Assembly (NCBI RefSeq): GCF_031157275.1
Contig: NZ_JAVIFW010000015.1
Coordinates: forward strand, 144,750 to 208,749
Direction: 5' to 3'
Length of the DNA stretch: 64,000 nucleotides
Source: Streptomyces sp. LHD-70
GTDB taxonomy: Bacteria; Actinomycetota; Actinomycetes; Streptomycetales; Streptomycetaceae
The notes below the pieces were generated by a model. It was not told the origin of the DNA. It worked only from the letters and a program-made list of their open reading frames with translations, and did not search any database. Shown piece after piece: positions 24,419-32,999 of the stretch (its first letter is position 1; every line of letters begins with the position of its first letter). A program made the position numbers and the translations under genes.

Positions 24419-25973
24419 GGAGGCCTCCGGCGGCGGTGCGGTTGTTGTCGCCGTCGTGCGGTGTCGCGCCCGACGCCGCGGCACGGCTCCCCCGCCATGT
24501 CGCGCCGCCCCGCCAGCCGGCCTCGCGGGCGATGGTCCGCCGGTCGAGGAAGTCTTCGTAGAGGGCGGTGTAGAACTGGGCGCGTTCCGGGTCGGGCTCC
24601 CAACTGCTCTGCATCCGGACGTACTTGGCGGCGGCGGTGTGCATGCTGCTCTCGGCGCCGGAGCGGACGAGGCCGGTGAGGAAGGCGCCCTTGGCACCCA
24701 GCTCGGTGTCGCCGGAGCGGGCGGTGGGCACGCCCGTCGCATCGGTGATCAGCGCGCACCACGCGTCGCTGTTGGCGCCGCCGCCGCACAGCCGCAGCTC
24801 ACTCACGTCCGTACGGGCCGCGGCCAGCGAGTCGCGCACGACGAGGGAGAGCCCGTCGAACACGGCGCGGGCCATGTCGGCGCGCGAGTGCTCCAGGGAC
24901 AGTCCGTTGAAGGAACCGCGGGCGCGCGGGTCGAGGAACGGCGCGCGTTCGCCGGCCGGGGAGAGATAGGGCAGGAACATCAGGCCGCGGGCACCGGGTT
25001 CCGACTCGAAGGCCAGCTGCGCCAGCTCCGGCGGCCCGGAGAGACCCAGCATCTGCGCGGCCCAGCCGAGCACTTCGGCGCCGTTGAGGGTCGGGAAGGC
25101 GCGCAGCACCCGCTCGCGGCCGCGGTAGGCGATGTTGATGCCGGACGGTTCGCCGCTGGTGTCCACGTCGGTCCGGACGATCTCTGTGCACAGGGTGGTG
25201 CCGAGGATGCTGCACGCCTGGCCGGGGTTGACCACGCCGACGCCGCGGGCGGTGGAGGCGATGTCGTACGGGGACATCACGACCGGCAGCCCGGCCGGGA
25301 GGCCCAGTTGGCCCGCGGCGTCGCCAGTGATCTCGGCGATCCGCTCCGACTCGCCGAGGACGGTCGGCAGGAGCCGGTGGTAGGCGCTGAGGCCGAACAG
25401 GTCGAGGATCTGCGGGTCGTAGTCCCCGGTGGAGTGGTCGAGGAACGGGGCTGAGGCGTCGGATTCGTCGCAGGCGCGGACGCCGGTGAGGCGCAGGAAG
25501 AGCCAGCCGGCGGCGGTCAGCGAGGTACGGGAGCGCGCGAGGCGGTCCGGGTCGTGGGCGGCGAGCCAGCTGAAGAGGGCGTTGGGCATGCCGGCGCAGG
25601 TCAGCGAGCCGTTGCGGCGGAAGGCAGCTTCGAGGACGCCCTCGCGCTGCCAGGTGGTGAGCAGGTCCCCGGCCCGGCCGTCGGACCACAGGATCGCGGG
25701 TCCCGTGGGGCGGCCGTCCTCGTCGACGAGCCAGGCGCCGTCGCCCTGGGCGGTGAAGGACACCAGCCAGACGGGGTCGGCCAGGCCGGAGAGGACGCCG
25801 CGGACGGTGTGGACGACTGCGTTCCAGACGGCGTCCATGTCCTGTTCCGCCCAGCCGGGTTGGGGCCGGAGGACTTCGGTGGCGAGCCGGGAGACCGCGA
25901 TCTCCTTGCCCTGGTCGTCGAAGACGACCGACTTGATCATCGTGGTGCCGACGTCGATGGTCAGTACGGACAT
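24411..25973 (-). CDS. FGGY-family carbohydrate kinase 2
   Basis: A 520-residue FGGY kinase. It opens with VLTIDVGTTMIKSVVFD, has SFTAQGDGAWLVD and PAILWSDGRAGD in the substrate lobe, and SELRLCGGGANSDAWCALIT in the ATP lobe. The last 30 or so residues, rich in Ala, Gly and Asn, are an unusual low-complexity tail. Its ATG shares one base with the stop of the transporter gene (TGATG). It differs clearly from kinase 1, so the two are not a recent duplication. The substrate is a polyol, ketose or sugar acid, by family and by the transporter type. Confidence 0.92.
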   Translation of the reverse strand: MSVLTIDVGTTMIKSVVFDDQGKEIAVSRLATEVLRPQPGWAEQDMDAVWNAVVHTVRGVLSGLADPVWLVSFTAQGDGAWLVDEDGRPTGPAILWSDGRAGDLLTTWQREGVLEAAFRRNGSLTCAGMPNALFSWLAAHDPDRLARSRTSLTAAGWLFLRLTGVRACDESDASAPFLDHSTGDYDPQILDLFGLSAYHRLLPTVLGESERIAEITGDAAGQLGLPAGLPVVMSPYDIASTARGVGVVNPGQACSILGTTLCTEIVRTDVDTSGEPSGINIAYRGRERVLRAFPTLNGAEVLGWAAQMLGLSGPPELAQLAFESEPGARGLMFLPYLSPAGERAPFLDPRARGSFNGLSLEHSRADMARAVFDGLSLVVRDSLAAARTDVSELRLCGGGANSDAWCALITDATGVPTARSGDTELGAKGAFLTGLVRSGAESSMHTAAAKYVRMQSSWEPDPERAQFYTALYEDFLDRRTIAREAGWRGGATWRGSRAAASGATPHDGDNNRTAAGGLHV

Positions 25974-27334
25974 CAGGTCAGTCCTTTCACACCGGCCGGG
26001 GCGGTGGCGGGCGCGGGGTCCGGCGAGGCGTCGGCCGGTGCGGCGGCGTCCGGGGAGACGTCGGCCGGGGAGACGTCGGCCGCTTCCGCCGCGCCCGCGT
26101 CGTCCGGCAGCTTCAGGAAGAGCGCGAGCACGGCGCTCACCGCATGCATCCCCGCGAAAATCCAGACCACCCCTGCGACGCCGAGCGGCCCGACGAAGAC
26201 GGCGACGACCGCGGGGCCGACGAAGGTGCTGGCACCCGCGCCCAGGTTGAGTGCGGACAGCGCCTGTCCCTTGTGCCGCGGCTCCAGCGAGGGCACCAGT
26301 GCCGAAAGCGGTACATATCCGGCCAGCGTAGCGCCGTAGAAGGCGGCGGCAAGGAGTGCCAGCGGGAAGTTGTCGCCCGCCGCGTTCGGGACGTAGAAGA
26401 GCAGCAGCGTGCTGACGGTGCAGCCGATGCCGCCGAACCAGGCAATGGTCCGGCGCCAGCCGAACCGGTCGCCCACCACGCCGAAGAGCAGGTTGGCGAA
26501 GATGTTGGTCGCGAACATCGCGCTGAGCAGGTGCAGCCACTCGGTGAGACTGAAGCCGACCGTCTTCGTGAAGTGGATCGGCATGATCACGAAGAAGCCG
26601 AACTGCGAGGCCGTGTTGATGACCCGTGCGAGCGATCCCGCGCCGACTCTGGGGTTGCGCCACAGCACCGTGACGCTGCCGAGGAGTGTGGCGAGCGGCC
26701 CCGCGCCCTCGCCCCGCGGCTGCTTCGCGCCCCGGTCGTCACGGACGAGCAGCAGGGCGATCAGTCCCCCGGCGGCCACCAGCGCGAGCGCGGACCAGAG
26801 TGTGGCGTACGCCCCGATCTGCGGGATGAGTCCGCTGGCGACCAGCGAGCCGAGGGTGGGCAGGCCGCCGGTGAAGGCGAACCAGAACCAGCCCATGGCC
26901 GTGCCGAGCCGGGCGCGCGGCGCCACCGAGGCGACCCAGACCAGGAACCCGTAGGCGAACAGCGGGTAGCCCAGGCCGCGCAGGCCGTACCCGAGGATCA
27001 TCAGCGGATAGCTCGTCATGGGGATAGCGAGGACGAGGAAGAGGAGTTGGAAGACGCCCCAGATGCCCAGGCCGATCCACATCACCCGGCGCGGGCCCCA
27101 CAGGTCGGACAGCACTCCGGAGAGCCAGGCGGCGATGGCGGCGGCGATCCCGTACACGGTGAACAGCAGCGCGACCCGGGGCTGCGAGATGCCCTGGTCG
27201 AGCAGGTAAGGCGAGAGATATCCGGACTCGACCCCGTCTCCGATCATGAAGAGGAGCAGCCCGAGGTAGCCCCAGGCGAGGGTCGGCGGAATGCCCAGGC
27301 GTGTGATCATCGAACGCGGCGGAGGGGTCGTCAT
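25973..27334 (-). CDS. MFS transporter, RbtT/DalT/CsbX-like polyol permease
   Basis: A 453-residue 12-helix carrier that I place with the ribitol/arabitol (RbtT, DalT, CsbX) branch of the major facilitators, from WGYLGLLLFMIGDGVESGYL in helix 1, the motif-A relative GVLSDLWGPRRVMWIG and the second-half loop GVVGDRFGWRRTI. The C-terminal 35 residues are an acidic Ala/Pro/Asp repeat region (variants of ADVSPADVSPD) of unknown role. It is the first gene of the operon and divergent from the DeoR regulator. It most likely imports the polyol or sugar acid that the kinases phosphorylate. Confidence 0.88.
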   Translation of the reverse strand: MTTPPPRSMITRLGIPPTLAWGYLGLLLFMIGDGVESGYLSPYLLDQGISQPRVALLFTVYGIAAAIAAWLSGVLSDLWGPRRVMWIGLGIWGVFQLLFLVLAIPMTSYPLMILGYGLRGLGYPLFAYGFLVWVASVAPRARLGTAMGWFWFAFTGGLPTLGSLVASGLIPQIGAYATLWSALALVAAGGLIALLLVRDDRGAKQPRGEGAGPLATLLGSVTVLWRNPRVGAGSLARVINTASQFGFFVIMPIHFTKTVGFSLTEWLHLLSAMFATNIFANLLFGVVGDRFGWRRTIAWFGGIGCTVSTLLLFYVPNAAGDNFPLALLAAAFYGATLAGYVPLSALVPSLEPRHKGQALSALNLGAGASTFVGPAVVAVFVGPLGVAGVVWIFAGMHAVSAVLALFLKLPDDAGAAEAADVSPADVSPDAAAPADASPDPAPATAPAGVKGLT

Positions 27335-27480
27335 CGACTCTCCCCTTTCTGCGGCGGGGGCAGGAGGGACGGACGAGCTGATGGAACAGTCGGCCGGAAA
27401 GGGCAGTCAATGGCGCCCGGAATCTTCTCATCGGGGCGACGACCTGCCGTGTTGTGTCGGACCGGAGCAGCGCGCGGACG

Positions 27481-27540
27481 CCGCTCCCCTCGGGAGCGGT
27501 ACGTTAAATCCGTGCGAACATAACGCGGCGAATTCACACG
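27481..27540. promoter_or_regulatory. candidate DeoR operator region
   Basis: The divergent gap of 253 bp holds three inverted features. An 8-bp perfect stem with a three-base loop lies at 27481-27499. CGTTA at 27502-27506 faces TAACG at 27521-27525. CGTGCGAA at 27511-27518 faces TTCACACG at 27533-27540, with one mismatch. The latter two interleave. They are plausible binding sites for the DeoR regulator controlling both its own gene and the operon. Confidence 0.45.
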
Positions 27541-27587
27541 CGTGCCGCATACAGCGACGTGGCACGAACCCAGGAGGGAGCGCTGCC

Positions 27588-28370
27588 ATGGACCGCGTCG
27601 AGGCCCAGGAGGAGCGGCGGCGGCAGATGCGCGAGGCCGTCGTCGGCCGCGGTTTCGTACGTACCGCGGACCTCGCCGAGGAGTTCGGCATCAGCCTGAT
27701 GACCGCGCACCGCGACCTCGACGCCCTGCAGGCGCAGGGCTGGCTGCGCAAGGTGCGCGGCGGTGCGACCGGGCTGCCGTCGGCGCAGTTCCACGGCAGC
27801 GTCGCGGAGCGGATGTCCATCATGGCGCAGACCAAGCAGCTCCTTGCGCGGGCCGCCGCGACGCTGCTTGTGCCAGGCCAGACTGTGCTGCTCGACGACA
27901 GCACGACGTGTCTGCTCCTCGCGCACCAGGCCGTCGAGCACACCCCGCTCACCGTGATCACCAACTCGCTGCCGGCCATCAACACGCTCGCCAAGGAGCC
28001 CGGCATTTCGCTCATCACGCTGGGCGGCGCCTACTTCCCGGCGTACGACGCGTTCATGGGCCTGCACACCGCGGACGCGGTACGGGCCTTTCGCGCCGAT
28101 GTCCTCTTCATGTCCACGACGGCCGTCACCAACGGCCGCTGCTATCACACCTCGCCGGAAACGGTGCAGGTCAAGCGGGCGATGATGGAGTGCGCGGCAC
28201 GCCGGGTGCTGGTCGCGGATCACACCAAGTTCGCCAAGGGCGGGCTGTACGCGCTGGCGCCGCTGCCCGATTTCGATCTGCTGATCGTGGACGACGGCCT
28301 GGCCGCGGAGCAGGTACGGGCGGTACGCGCGGCCGGCACCGAGGTGATGGTGGTGCCGGCCCACGGTTAG
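27588..28370 (+). CDS. DeoR/GlpR-family transcriptional regulator
   Basis: A 260-residue repressor-type protein. The N-terminal helix-turn-helix is at about residues 20-55 (VRTADLAEEFGISLMTAHRD, then LRKVRGGA). The sugar-phosphate-sensing domain follows, with DDSTTCLLLA, NSLPAIN, TLGGAY and the C-terminal VLVADHTKFAKGG. AGGAGGGAG stands before the ATG at 27588. It is divergent from the polyol operon, and family members usually respond to a phosphorylated pathway intermediate. It is thus the likely local repressor, released when the kinases make their product. Confidence 0.92.
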   Translation: MDRVEAQEERRRQMREAVVGRGFVRTADLAEEFGISLMTAHRDLDALQAQGWLRKVRGGATGLPSAQFHGSVAERMSIMAQTKQLLARAAATLLVPGQTVLLDDSTTCLLLAHQAVEHTPLTVITNSLPAINTLAKEPGISLITLGGAYFPAYDAFMGLHTADAVRAFRADVLFMSTTAVTNGRCYHTSPETVQVKRAMMECAARRVLVADHTKFAKGGLYALAPLPDFDLLIVDDGLAAEQVRAVRAAGTEVMVVPAHG

Positions 28371-28412
28371 CAGGTGTCGTGCCGGTCGGTCGACGGTGAG
28401 GCAGCGCAGCGA

Positions 28413-28487
28413 GGGCCCTTGGCGGGCTCTTGGAGGGCTGCTCGGGGCTCGGCAGGGGCCCTCGGCCGGCTCCTGGAGGGCCGCTCG
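28413..28487 (+). repeat. imperfect 32-bp direct repeat
   Basis: The segment 28413-28444 recurs as 28456-28487 with a few substitutions; both start GGGCCCT and contain a GGAGGGC core. It follows the DeoR gene in non-coding sequence. The stretch 28371-28600 has no gene that I can support. Confidence 0.6.
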
Positions 28488-28599
28488 CGGCACGGCGAGC
28501 AGCTTGCGCGCGTGGCACGGTCCAGCAGCTCGCCGACGGCGCTCACCTCGGCGGCCACCGTGCCGTCCGTCTTGCGGAGGGTCTGCACTCTCCAACGGC

Positions 28600-28822
28600 T
28601 TCAGGGCGCGCACCAGTTGGGCGCCCTGTCCCGGGTCTGTCTGCCCGTCGGCGCCAAGATGGTCGATGACTCGGCAAGGGTCCGTAGGACTCGGCAAGGG
28701 TCCGTAGCCGAAGGCCGGGTGCGACGACACAGCCGCGCTCGGCGAGCAGAGGACGCACTTCGCCGATTGCACGCGTGACGGTGGAGCGGTCGACGCCGAA
28801 CCAGGAGGCCAGCACCGGTCAC
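28600..28822 (-). pseudogene. IS5-like transposase, helix-turn-helix fragment
   Basis: On the minus strand the frame reads LASWFGVDRSTVTRAIGEVR then PLLAERGCVV and LRLRTLAES. This is the N-terminal DNA-binding region of Streptomyces IS5-group transposases. The frame is then broken by a 20-bp tandem duplication and no DDE core follows. It is a small insertion-sequence scar. Confidence 0.65.
28668..28707 (+). repeat. perfect 20-bp tandem duplication
   Basis: Bases 28668-28687 are repeated exactly at 28688-28707, inside the IS5-like transposase remnant. The duplication shifts its frame. It is probably a slippage event after the element died. From 28823 to 29027 I see no gene. Confidence 0.95.
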
Positions 28823-29027
28823 GACGCCGGCCCTTCGGGTCGGGCGCCACGCGCGGGTTCTCGTGCGGTCGGCAGCCTGATGCTGGCTGTTTCGTCGGGC
28901 GTGGCCTTACGACCATGCAGGCGGGCCCCGGCGTGGGGCGCCGGAGCCGTGGATCGGCCGCCCTAGGCTCACTGCGAAAGTCGCCCCTTCGGGGTGCGAG
29001 GAGCGCGTGCGGGAGCGGTGGTCAGCG

Positions 29028-29975
29028 ATGACAGGTAAGCGGACGATCACGGTGTTCGGCGCGACCGGGCATCAGGGCGGATCCCTGGCGCGGTCGATCC
29101 TGGCAGAGCCGGAGGGCGACTTCGCTGTCCGCGCCGTGACGCGCGACCCCGACTCGGATCGAGCGCGGGAGTTGGCGCGGCTCGGGGCCGAGGTGGTGCG
29201 GGCCGACCTGGACGACGAGGCAAGCCTTGGGCCCGTGCTCGAAGGGGCCTACGGGGCATTCCTGGTGACCAACTTCTGGGAGGACATGGACGCCGCGCAC
29301 GAGAAGCGACAGGCCGCGGCACTCGCGAGGGCGGCCGGGCACGCGGGCGTACAGCACGCGATCTGGTCCACTCTGGAGGACACGCGTCGTTGCATTCCGC
29401 TCGAGGACGACCGGATGCCCACGCTTCAGGGGCAGTACAAGGTTCCGCACTTCGACGGGAAGGCAGAAGCCGACCAGTACTTCCTCGACGCGGGTGTGCC
29501 GGTCACCTTTCTGCGGACCACCTTCTACTGGGAGAATCTCCTGGGTGCCTTCGCACCGCAGGTTGCGGAGGACGGCGGCCTGGAGCTGATCTTCCCCATG
29601 GGTGACAAGCGGCTCTCCGGAATCGCCGTCGACGACATCGGCAAGACCGCGCACGCCATCTTCCGCACAGGCACCGACTTCGTCGCCTCCACGATCAGCA
29701 TCGCCGGTGAACACCTGGGGCTGGCCGACATGGCGAGGGCCATGACCGAGGCGTTGGGGCGGCCGGTCCGGTACCGGCCCCTGACCCCGGATGCCTTCCG
29801 CGCGCTAGGCTTCCCCGGCGCCGACGAAGGCGGGAACATGTTCCAGTTCTACGCAGACTGCGAGTCCTCCTTCACCAGTGCCCGGGACCTGGACGCGGTC
29901 CGCCGGATCAACCCGGCCCTACAGGATTTCGCAACCTGGCTCGCCGCGCACAGGGACAGCTTCCCGGCGAGCTGA
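29028..29975 (+). CDS. NmrA-like NAD(P)-binding protein
   Basis: A 315-residue atypical SDR of the NmrA/HSCARG type. The dinucleotide loop is TVFGATGHQGGSLARSIL, followed by VRAVTRDPDSDRARELARLG and ADLDDEASL. The usual catalytic YxxxK is not in the classical place, as in NmrA proteins that sense NADP rather than catalyse. The tail NPALQDFATWLAAHRDSF is typical. I chose the ATG at 29028; an in-frame GTG at 29007 behind GAGGAG is an alternative that adds seven residues. It stands alone. It could be a redox sensor or a reductase. Confidence 0.85.
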   Translation: MTGKRTITVFGATGHQGGSLARSILAEPEGDFAVRAVTRDPDSDRARELARLGAEVVRADLDDEASLGPVLEGAYGAFLVTNFWEDMDAAHEKRQAAALARAAGHAGVQHAIWSTLEDTRRCIPLEDDRMPTLQGQYKVPHFDGKAEADQYFLDAGVPVTFLRTTFYWENLLGAFAPQVAEDGGLELIFPMGDKRLSGIAVDDIGKTAHAIFRTGTDFVASTISIAGEHLGLADMARAMTEALGRPVRYRPLTPDAFRALGFPGADEGGNMFQFYADCESSFTSARDLDAVRRINPALQDFATWLAAHRDSFPAS

Positions 29976-30313
29976 TCCGGCGGCTCCTTCGCGGGGTTGC
30001 GATGCGGCGTGGCAGCCAGAGACGGATCGTCGCAGAGAGGGGTCGTCCACGGCGGTGACCTGTGAAGACAGGAGACTTCGCGAGGTGGGGGTTCACACCT
30101 CCGGCAGTACCTCCGGCGCAACCTGTGGTGCACCGCTGGGTCCACTCCCGAGTGCAACCTCGGGTGCAACTGCTCGCTGCTCGCTGCTCGCTGAGAGCGT
30201 ACGTGTGGAGGTCCGGGGAGCCATGCAGGGGGCAGCCAGGCCCCCGTTCCTGGCTGCGCTCAGCCCTGTCGCCTACCGGTTGGCGCATCAGGCGGTGGCG
30301 TCCTGGCTATCCG
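29976..30313. other. gap between convergent genes, no gene seen
   Basis: The 338 bases between the NmrA-like gene and the convergent YceI gene hold no supported frame. Three copies of a short CTGCTCG-type motif occur near 30171-30190. I see no strong terminator hairpin. Confidence 0.4.
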
Positions 30314-31216
30314 TCACTTGAATTCCAGTTCGGTGCCCTTGGGGACGATCTGGATGTCCAGGTCGACGTTGATGCTGGAGCCGACCACGGCGATGTTGCG
30401 GGCCAGCATGGTCTGCCAGTTGATGGTGTAGTCCTCGCGGTGGAGCTCGGTGGTGGCGCGTACGGCTCCGCGGGTCTCGCCCTCCATGCCGACGCGGATG
30501 CCGTTGTACTGGGCGTCGAGGGTGACGGTGCGGGTGACTCCGTGCAGGGTGAGGGCACCGGTGATGGCCCAGTTGTGGCCGCCGCGGTGTGTGAAGCGGT
30601 CGCTGTAGAACTCGAGTGTCGGAAACCGTTCGACGTCGAGGAAGTCCGCGGAGCGCAGGTGGTTGTCGCGCATGCGGACCTTGGTGTCGATGGAGGCGGT
30701 GTCTATGACGACGTGCATCGCCGAGTGCTCCATGGTGTTGCCGATTCTGATGGCGCCGGCGAAGTTGCCGAAGCTGCCGTAGACGCGGCCGAGTCCGATG
30801 TGGCGAGCGCTGAAGCCGATGCGGGTGTGGGCCGCTTCGACCTCCCATTCCCCCGGTTCGGGCAGCGGCAGGTTCGGCGCCGGGTGAAGACTGATGTCGC
30901 CGAGTGCGGTGGGCGTGCCGCCCCCGTGCACTGATGCGTCGCCCCGGTAGGGGGTGTAGCCGTCGGACGAGATCGACAGGCGGTAGTCGCCGAGGGGTAC
31001 GACCGCAATGACCCAGCCGAACGGGTCGGTCTCTCCCTTGACGACCTTGCGGCCCCCGCTGTCGCTCAGCGTGTACTTCGCCTCCCCCAGGGGCTCGCCG
31101 AGGGGGTCGAGTACGCGGAAGGTGAGGAGGCCCGCGTGCGGTGGTACGGCGATGCCGGAGAGCGGTCCCTTCCCGTGGTTCGCGGTTGTCTGCCTGCCCA
31201 ACAAGCGGCTGATCAC
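30314..31216 (-). CDS. YceI-family protein with N-terminal carboxypeptidase-regulatory-like domain
   Basis: About 300 residues in two parts. Residues 25-115 look like a carboxypeptidase-regulatory/PEGA-type beta sandwich (LLTFRVLDPLGEPLGEAKYT, WVIAVVPLGDYRLSISSDGY). Residues 125-300 are a YceI lipocalin-like domain, with WEVEAAHTRIGFSARHIGLG, FLDVERFPTLEFYSDR and TLHGVTRTVTLDAQY. YceI proteins bind polyisoprenoid or amide-type lipids. No signal peptide is seen, so it is probably cytoplasmic like other actinomycete members. I chose the GTG at 31216; the frame is open to 31324 and an upstream start is possible. Its neighbours give no functional hint. Confidence 0.82.
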   Translation of the reverse strand: MISRLLGRQTTANHGKGPLSGIAVPPHAGLLTFRVLDPLGEPLGEAKYTLSDSGGRKVVKGETDPFGWVIAVVPLGDYRLSISSDGYTPYRGDASVHGGGTPTALGDISLHPAPNLPLPEPGEWEVEAAHTRIGFSARHIGLGRVYGSFGNFAGAIRIGNTMEHSAMHVVIDTASIDTKVRMRDNHLRSADFLDVERFPTLEFYSDRFTHRGGHNWAITGALTLHGVTRTVTLDAQYNGIRVGMEGETRGAVRATTELHREDYTINWQTMLARNIAVVGSSINVDLDIQIVPKGTELEFK

Positions 31217-31324
31217 TGTTTGCGTACCCCTGTGCTGTCGTTCGTTCGAGTACAGGCGCGCGCCCCGCATGGGCAACGGCACCAGTTGGTACAACATTTG
31301 ATCATCGCGGGCCGTCAGGGCCAA

Positions 31325-31864
31325 AACACGTCTGCCTCACCCCTGCCGCTCTCCGGCGTGTGACGGGATGGTGCGCAGAAACGGCCATACATCCCCGGCA
31401 CATCCCTGGCACATCCCCGGCTGTCCCGAATCTGCCGCGTGCCAGCAGCCCGTGCCCCACTTCTGCACGCAGCCCTTGAGGTCGGCTTGACCCGCTGACC
31501 GCGGTCCACCACGACGGGTACCTGCTCGAGGACCCTTGCCGTTCTCCTCGTGGGGGCATCGATGAGCGACCCGCTCCTTCTCGCCGACGGAACCGGCGGA
31601 ACCGCCGACCTGGGGGGGGTGCCAGTCGAGCTTGGCTTCCAGGAGTGCCAGGAGACCGGCCTGTCCGACTGGCGGTGTACCTCACCGAGCTCGGCTTCGA
31701 GGTCGGCACCGTCGAACTGCTGACGGCGCCCGACGGGTCAAGCTCCGTTGTGCAGCAGCTTGTTCGCGCACGCCGCCGCACCCTGACCCGGCATTCACGT
31801 CGACGGCTCCCTCGTACACCGCCCGGGACGCTACGGTGGAACCCGACCCGCCGAGGAGGCCGTG
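31325..31864 (+). other. non-coding stretch with gene debris
   Basis: No intact gene lies here. The part at 31681-31788 encodes a piece homologous to a second remnant at 35166-35282 and is listed separately. The rest may be the remainder of the same dead gene, but I cannot align it. Confidence 0.4.
31681..31788 (+). pseudogene. 3' remnant A of an unknown gene family
   Basis: The frame reads LTELGFEVGTVELLTAPDGS followed by SSVVQQLVRARRRTLT. It closely parallels the remnant at 35166-35282, where a stop follows at the same place. There is no start or upstream domain. I do not recognise the parent protein; the GF-V-LL-A pattern is compatible with the end of a methyltransferase. Confidence 0.5.
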
Positions 31865-32062
31865 ATGCGCATCGTCTTCGACACCGACGAGCAGCAAGCG
31901 CTGCGCGCCGACGCCCGCGATCACGCCCTCACCGACCCCGGCGTCGCCTACGTCCTCGAGCGCCTCGCCTCCGAAGGCGTCAACCTCGACGCGTGCACCG
32001 ACTGGGACGACCTGAAGGCCGACCTCGGCCGCGGCCCGCGCTCCACGGGAAGCGCGGCCTGA
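31865..32062 (+). CDS. small antitoxin-like protein
   Basis: A 65-residue acidic protein beginning MRIVFDTDEQQALRADARDH and containing WDDLKADLG near the end. GAGGAGG lies just before the GTG-ATG pair at 31862-31867; I take the ATG. The next gene begins directly after its stop. Size, charge and gene order fit the antitoxin of a type II pair, but I recognise no DNA-binding motif. It could also be a stand-alone regulator. Confidence 0.55.
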   Translation: MRIVFDTDEQQALRADARDHALTDPGVAYVLERLASEGVNLDACTDWDDLKADLGRGPRSTGSAA

Positions 32063-32311
32063 GTGGGTAAGCACTCCCCGCGCCGGGCCCGGATCGTCCT
32101 GTACGACGTCGCCCGCGAGCAGATCGAGACCATGAGCACCGCCGGTCTCGACCGCCTCGAGCCGGTCCTCGACACGATCGCCGACGACCCGAGCGTCGGC
32201 GCGCCGCTGAAGCACGGATCGATGCGCGAGTACCGGCACGGCGGGGTGCGCTGCCTGTTCGTGCCGACCACCTTGGGCACGCTGGTCCTCGTGGCGTACG
32301 TCGAAGCCTGA
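32063..32311 (+). CDS. RelE/ParE-like toxin candidate
   Basis: An 82-residue basic protein that starts with GTG immediately after the antitoxin-like stop. It shows the helix-strand order of the RelE/ParE fold: RARIVLYDVAREQIETMSTA, a middle KHGSMREYRHGGVRCLFVPT, then LGTLVLVAYVEA. The RYRVLY-like core strand and the final hydrophobic strand are typical. Functional residues for mRNA cleavage are not decisive. If it is a toxin, its partner is the preceding gene. Confidence 0.6.
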   Translation: MGKHSPRRARIVLYDVAREQIETMSTAGLDRLEPVLDTIADDPSVGAPLKHGSMREYRHGGVRCLFVPTTLGTLVLVAYVEA

Positions 32312-32429
32312 GCTCCAACGCTTACCCCGTGCGTCTCTGATTCCACAGCCGTAGCGAGGAAGGTTCTCACAGACGTGGCCAGGCCCGCGCAGTGCTCTGG
32401 GACACCCTTCGGAGCAGCGAGTGCGCGGG

Positions 32430-32900
32430 TTAGGACATCGGACCCGGTGTGATCACAGGGGTGTTGACGTGTTGGTAGATCACCGAGCTGCGGAAGTTGA
32501 CGACTTCGCGGCGTTGGCTGAAGCGGTCCATGAGGAAGCTGCGGAGTTGGTCGACGTCGGGGACTGCGACGTGGACGAGGAAGTCGTCGCCGCCGGCCAC
32601 GACGAAGACGGAGAGGACCTCGGGCAGGGTCGTCACGTACGCCTTGAAGCCCTCGATGACTTCGCGGCTGAGCGGGCGCACCTGTAGGGAGAGCAGGGCC
32701 TGGACGGGGCGGTTGAGTGCCTTCAGGTCGACCGCGGCGTGGTAGCCGGTGATGACGCCCCGATTGCGCAGGGCTCGTACGCGTTCCAGGCAGGTGGAGG
32801 GGGCGATGCCGAGGATGCGGGCGAGCTCACGGTTAGTGATCCGTGCATCGCGCTGCAGATGGTCCAGTATCTGCGAATCAAGTTCATCCATGGAGATCAT
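32430..32900 (-). CDS. Lrp/AsnC-family regulator
   Basis: A 156-residue Lrp/AsnC protein. The helix-turn-helix is DARITNRELARILGIAPSTC. The linker LRNRGVITGYHAAVDLKALN follows, then the RAM ligand domain (VFVVAGGDDFLVHVAVPDVD). The length is normal. The start could be the ATG at 32900 or the one at 32891. It is transcribed divergently from the permease gene, with starts 99 bp apart. It probably controls amino acid import or export by the permease, with an amino acid as effector. Confidence 0.9.
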   Translation of the reverse strand: MISMDELDSQILDHLQRDARITNRELARILGIAPSTCLERVRALRNRGVITGYHAAVDLKALNRPVQALLSLQVRPLSREVIEGFKAYVTTLPEVLSVFVVAGGDDFLVHVAVPDVDQLRSFLMDRFSQRREVVNFRSSVIYQHVNTPVITPGPMS

Positions 32901-32999
32901 TCTGCCGCCTGAGCCGAATTTGCTGCGGACTGCCCTCAGTTGGCCTGTTGTCCCGTCTACGTTTCCGGTCACTTGCCGAATATCAGTGAGGGAGGCGTG

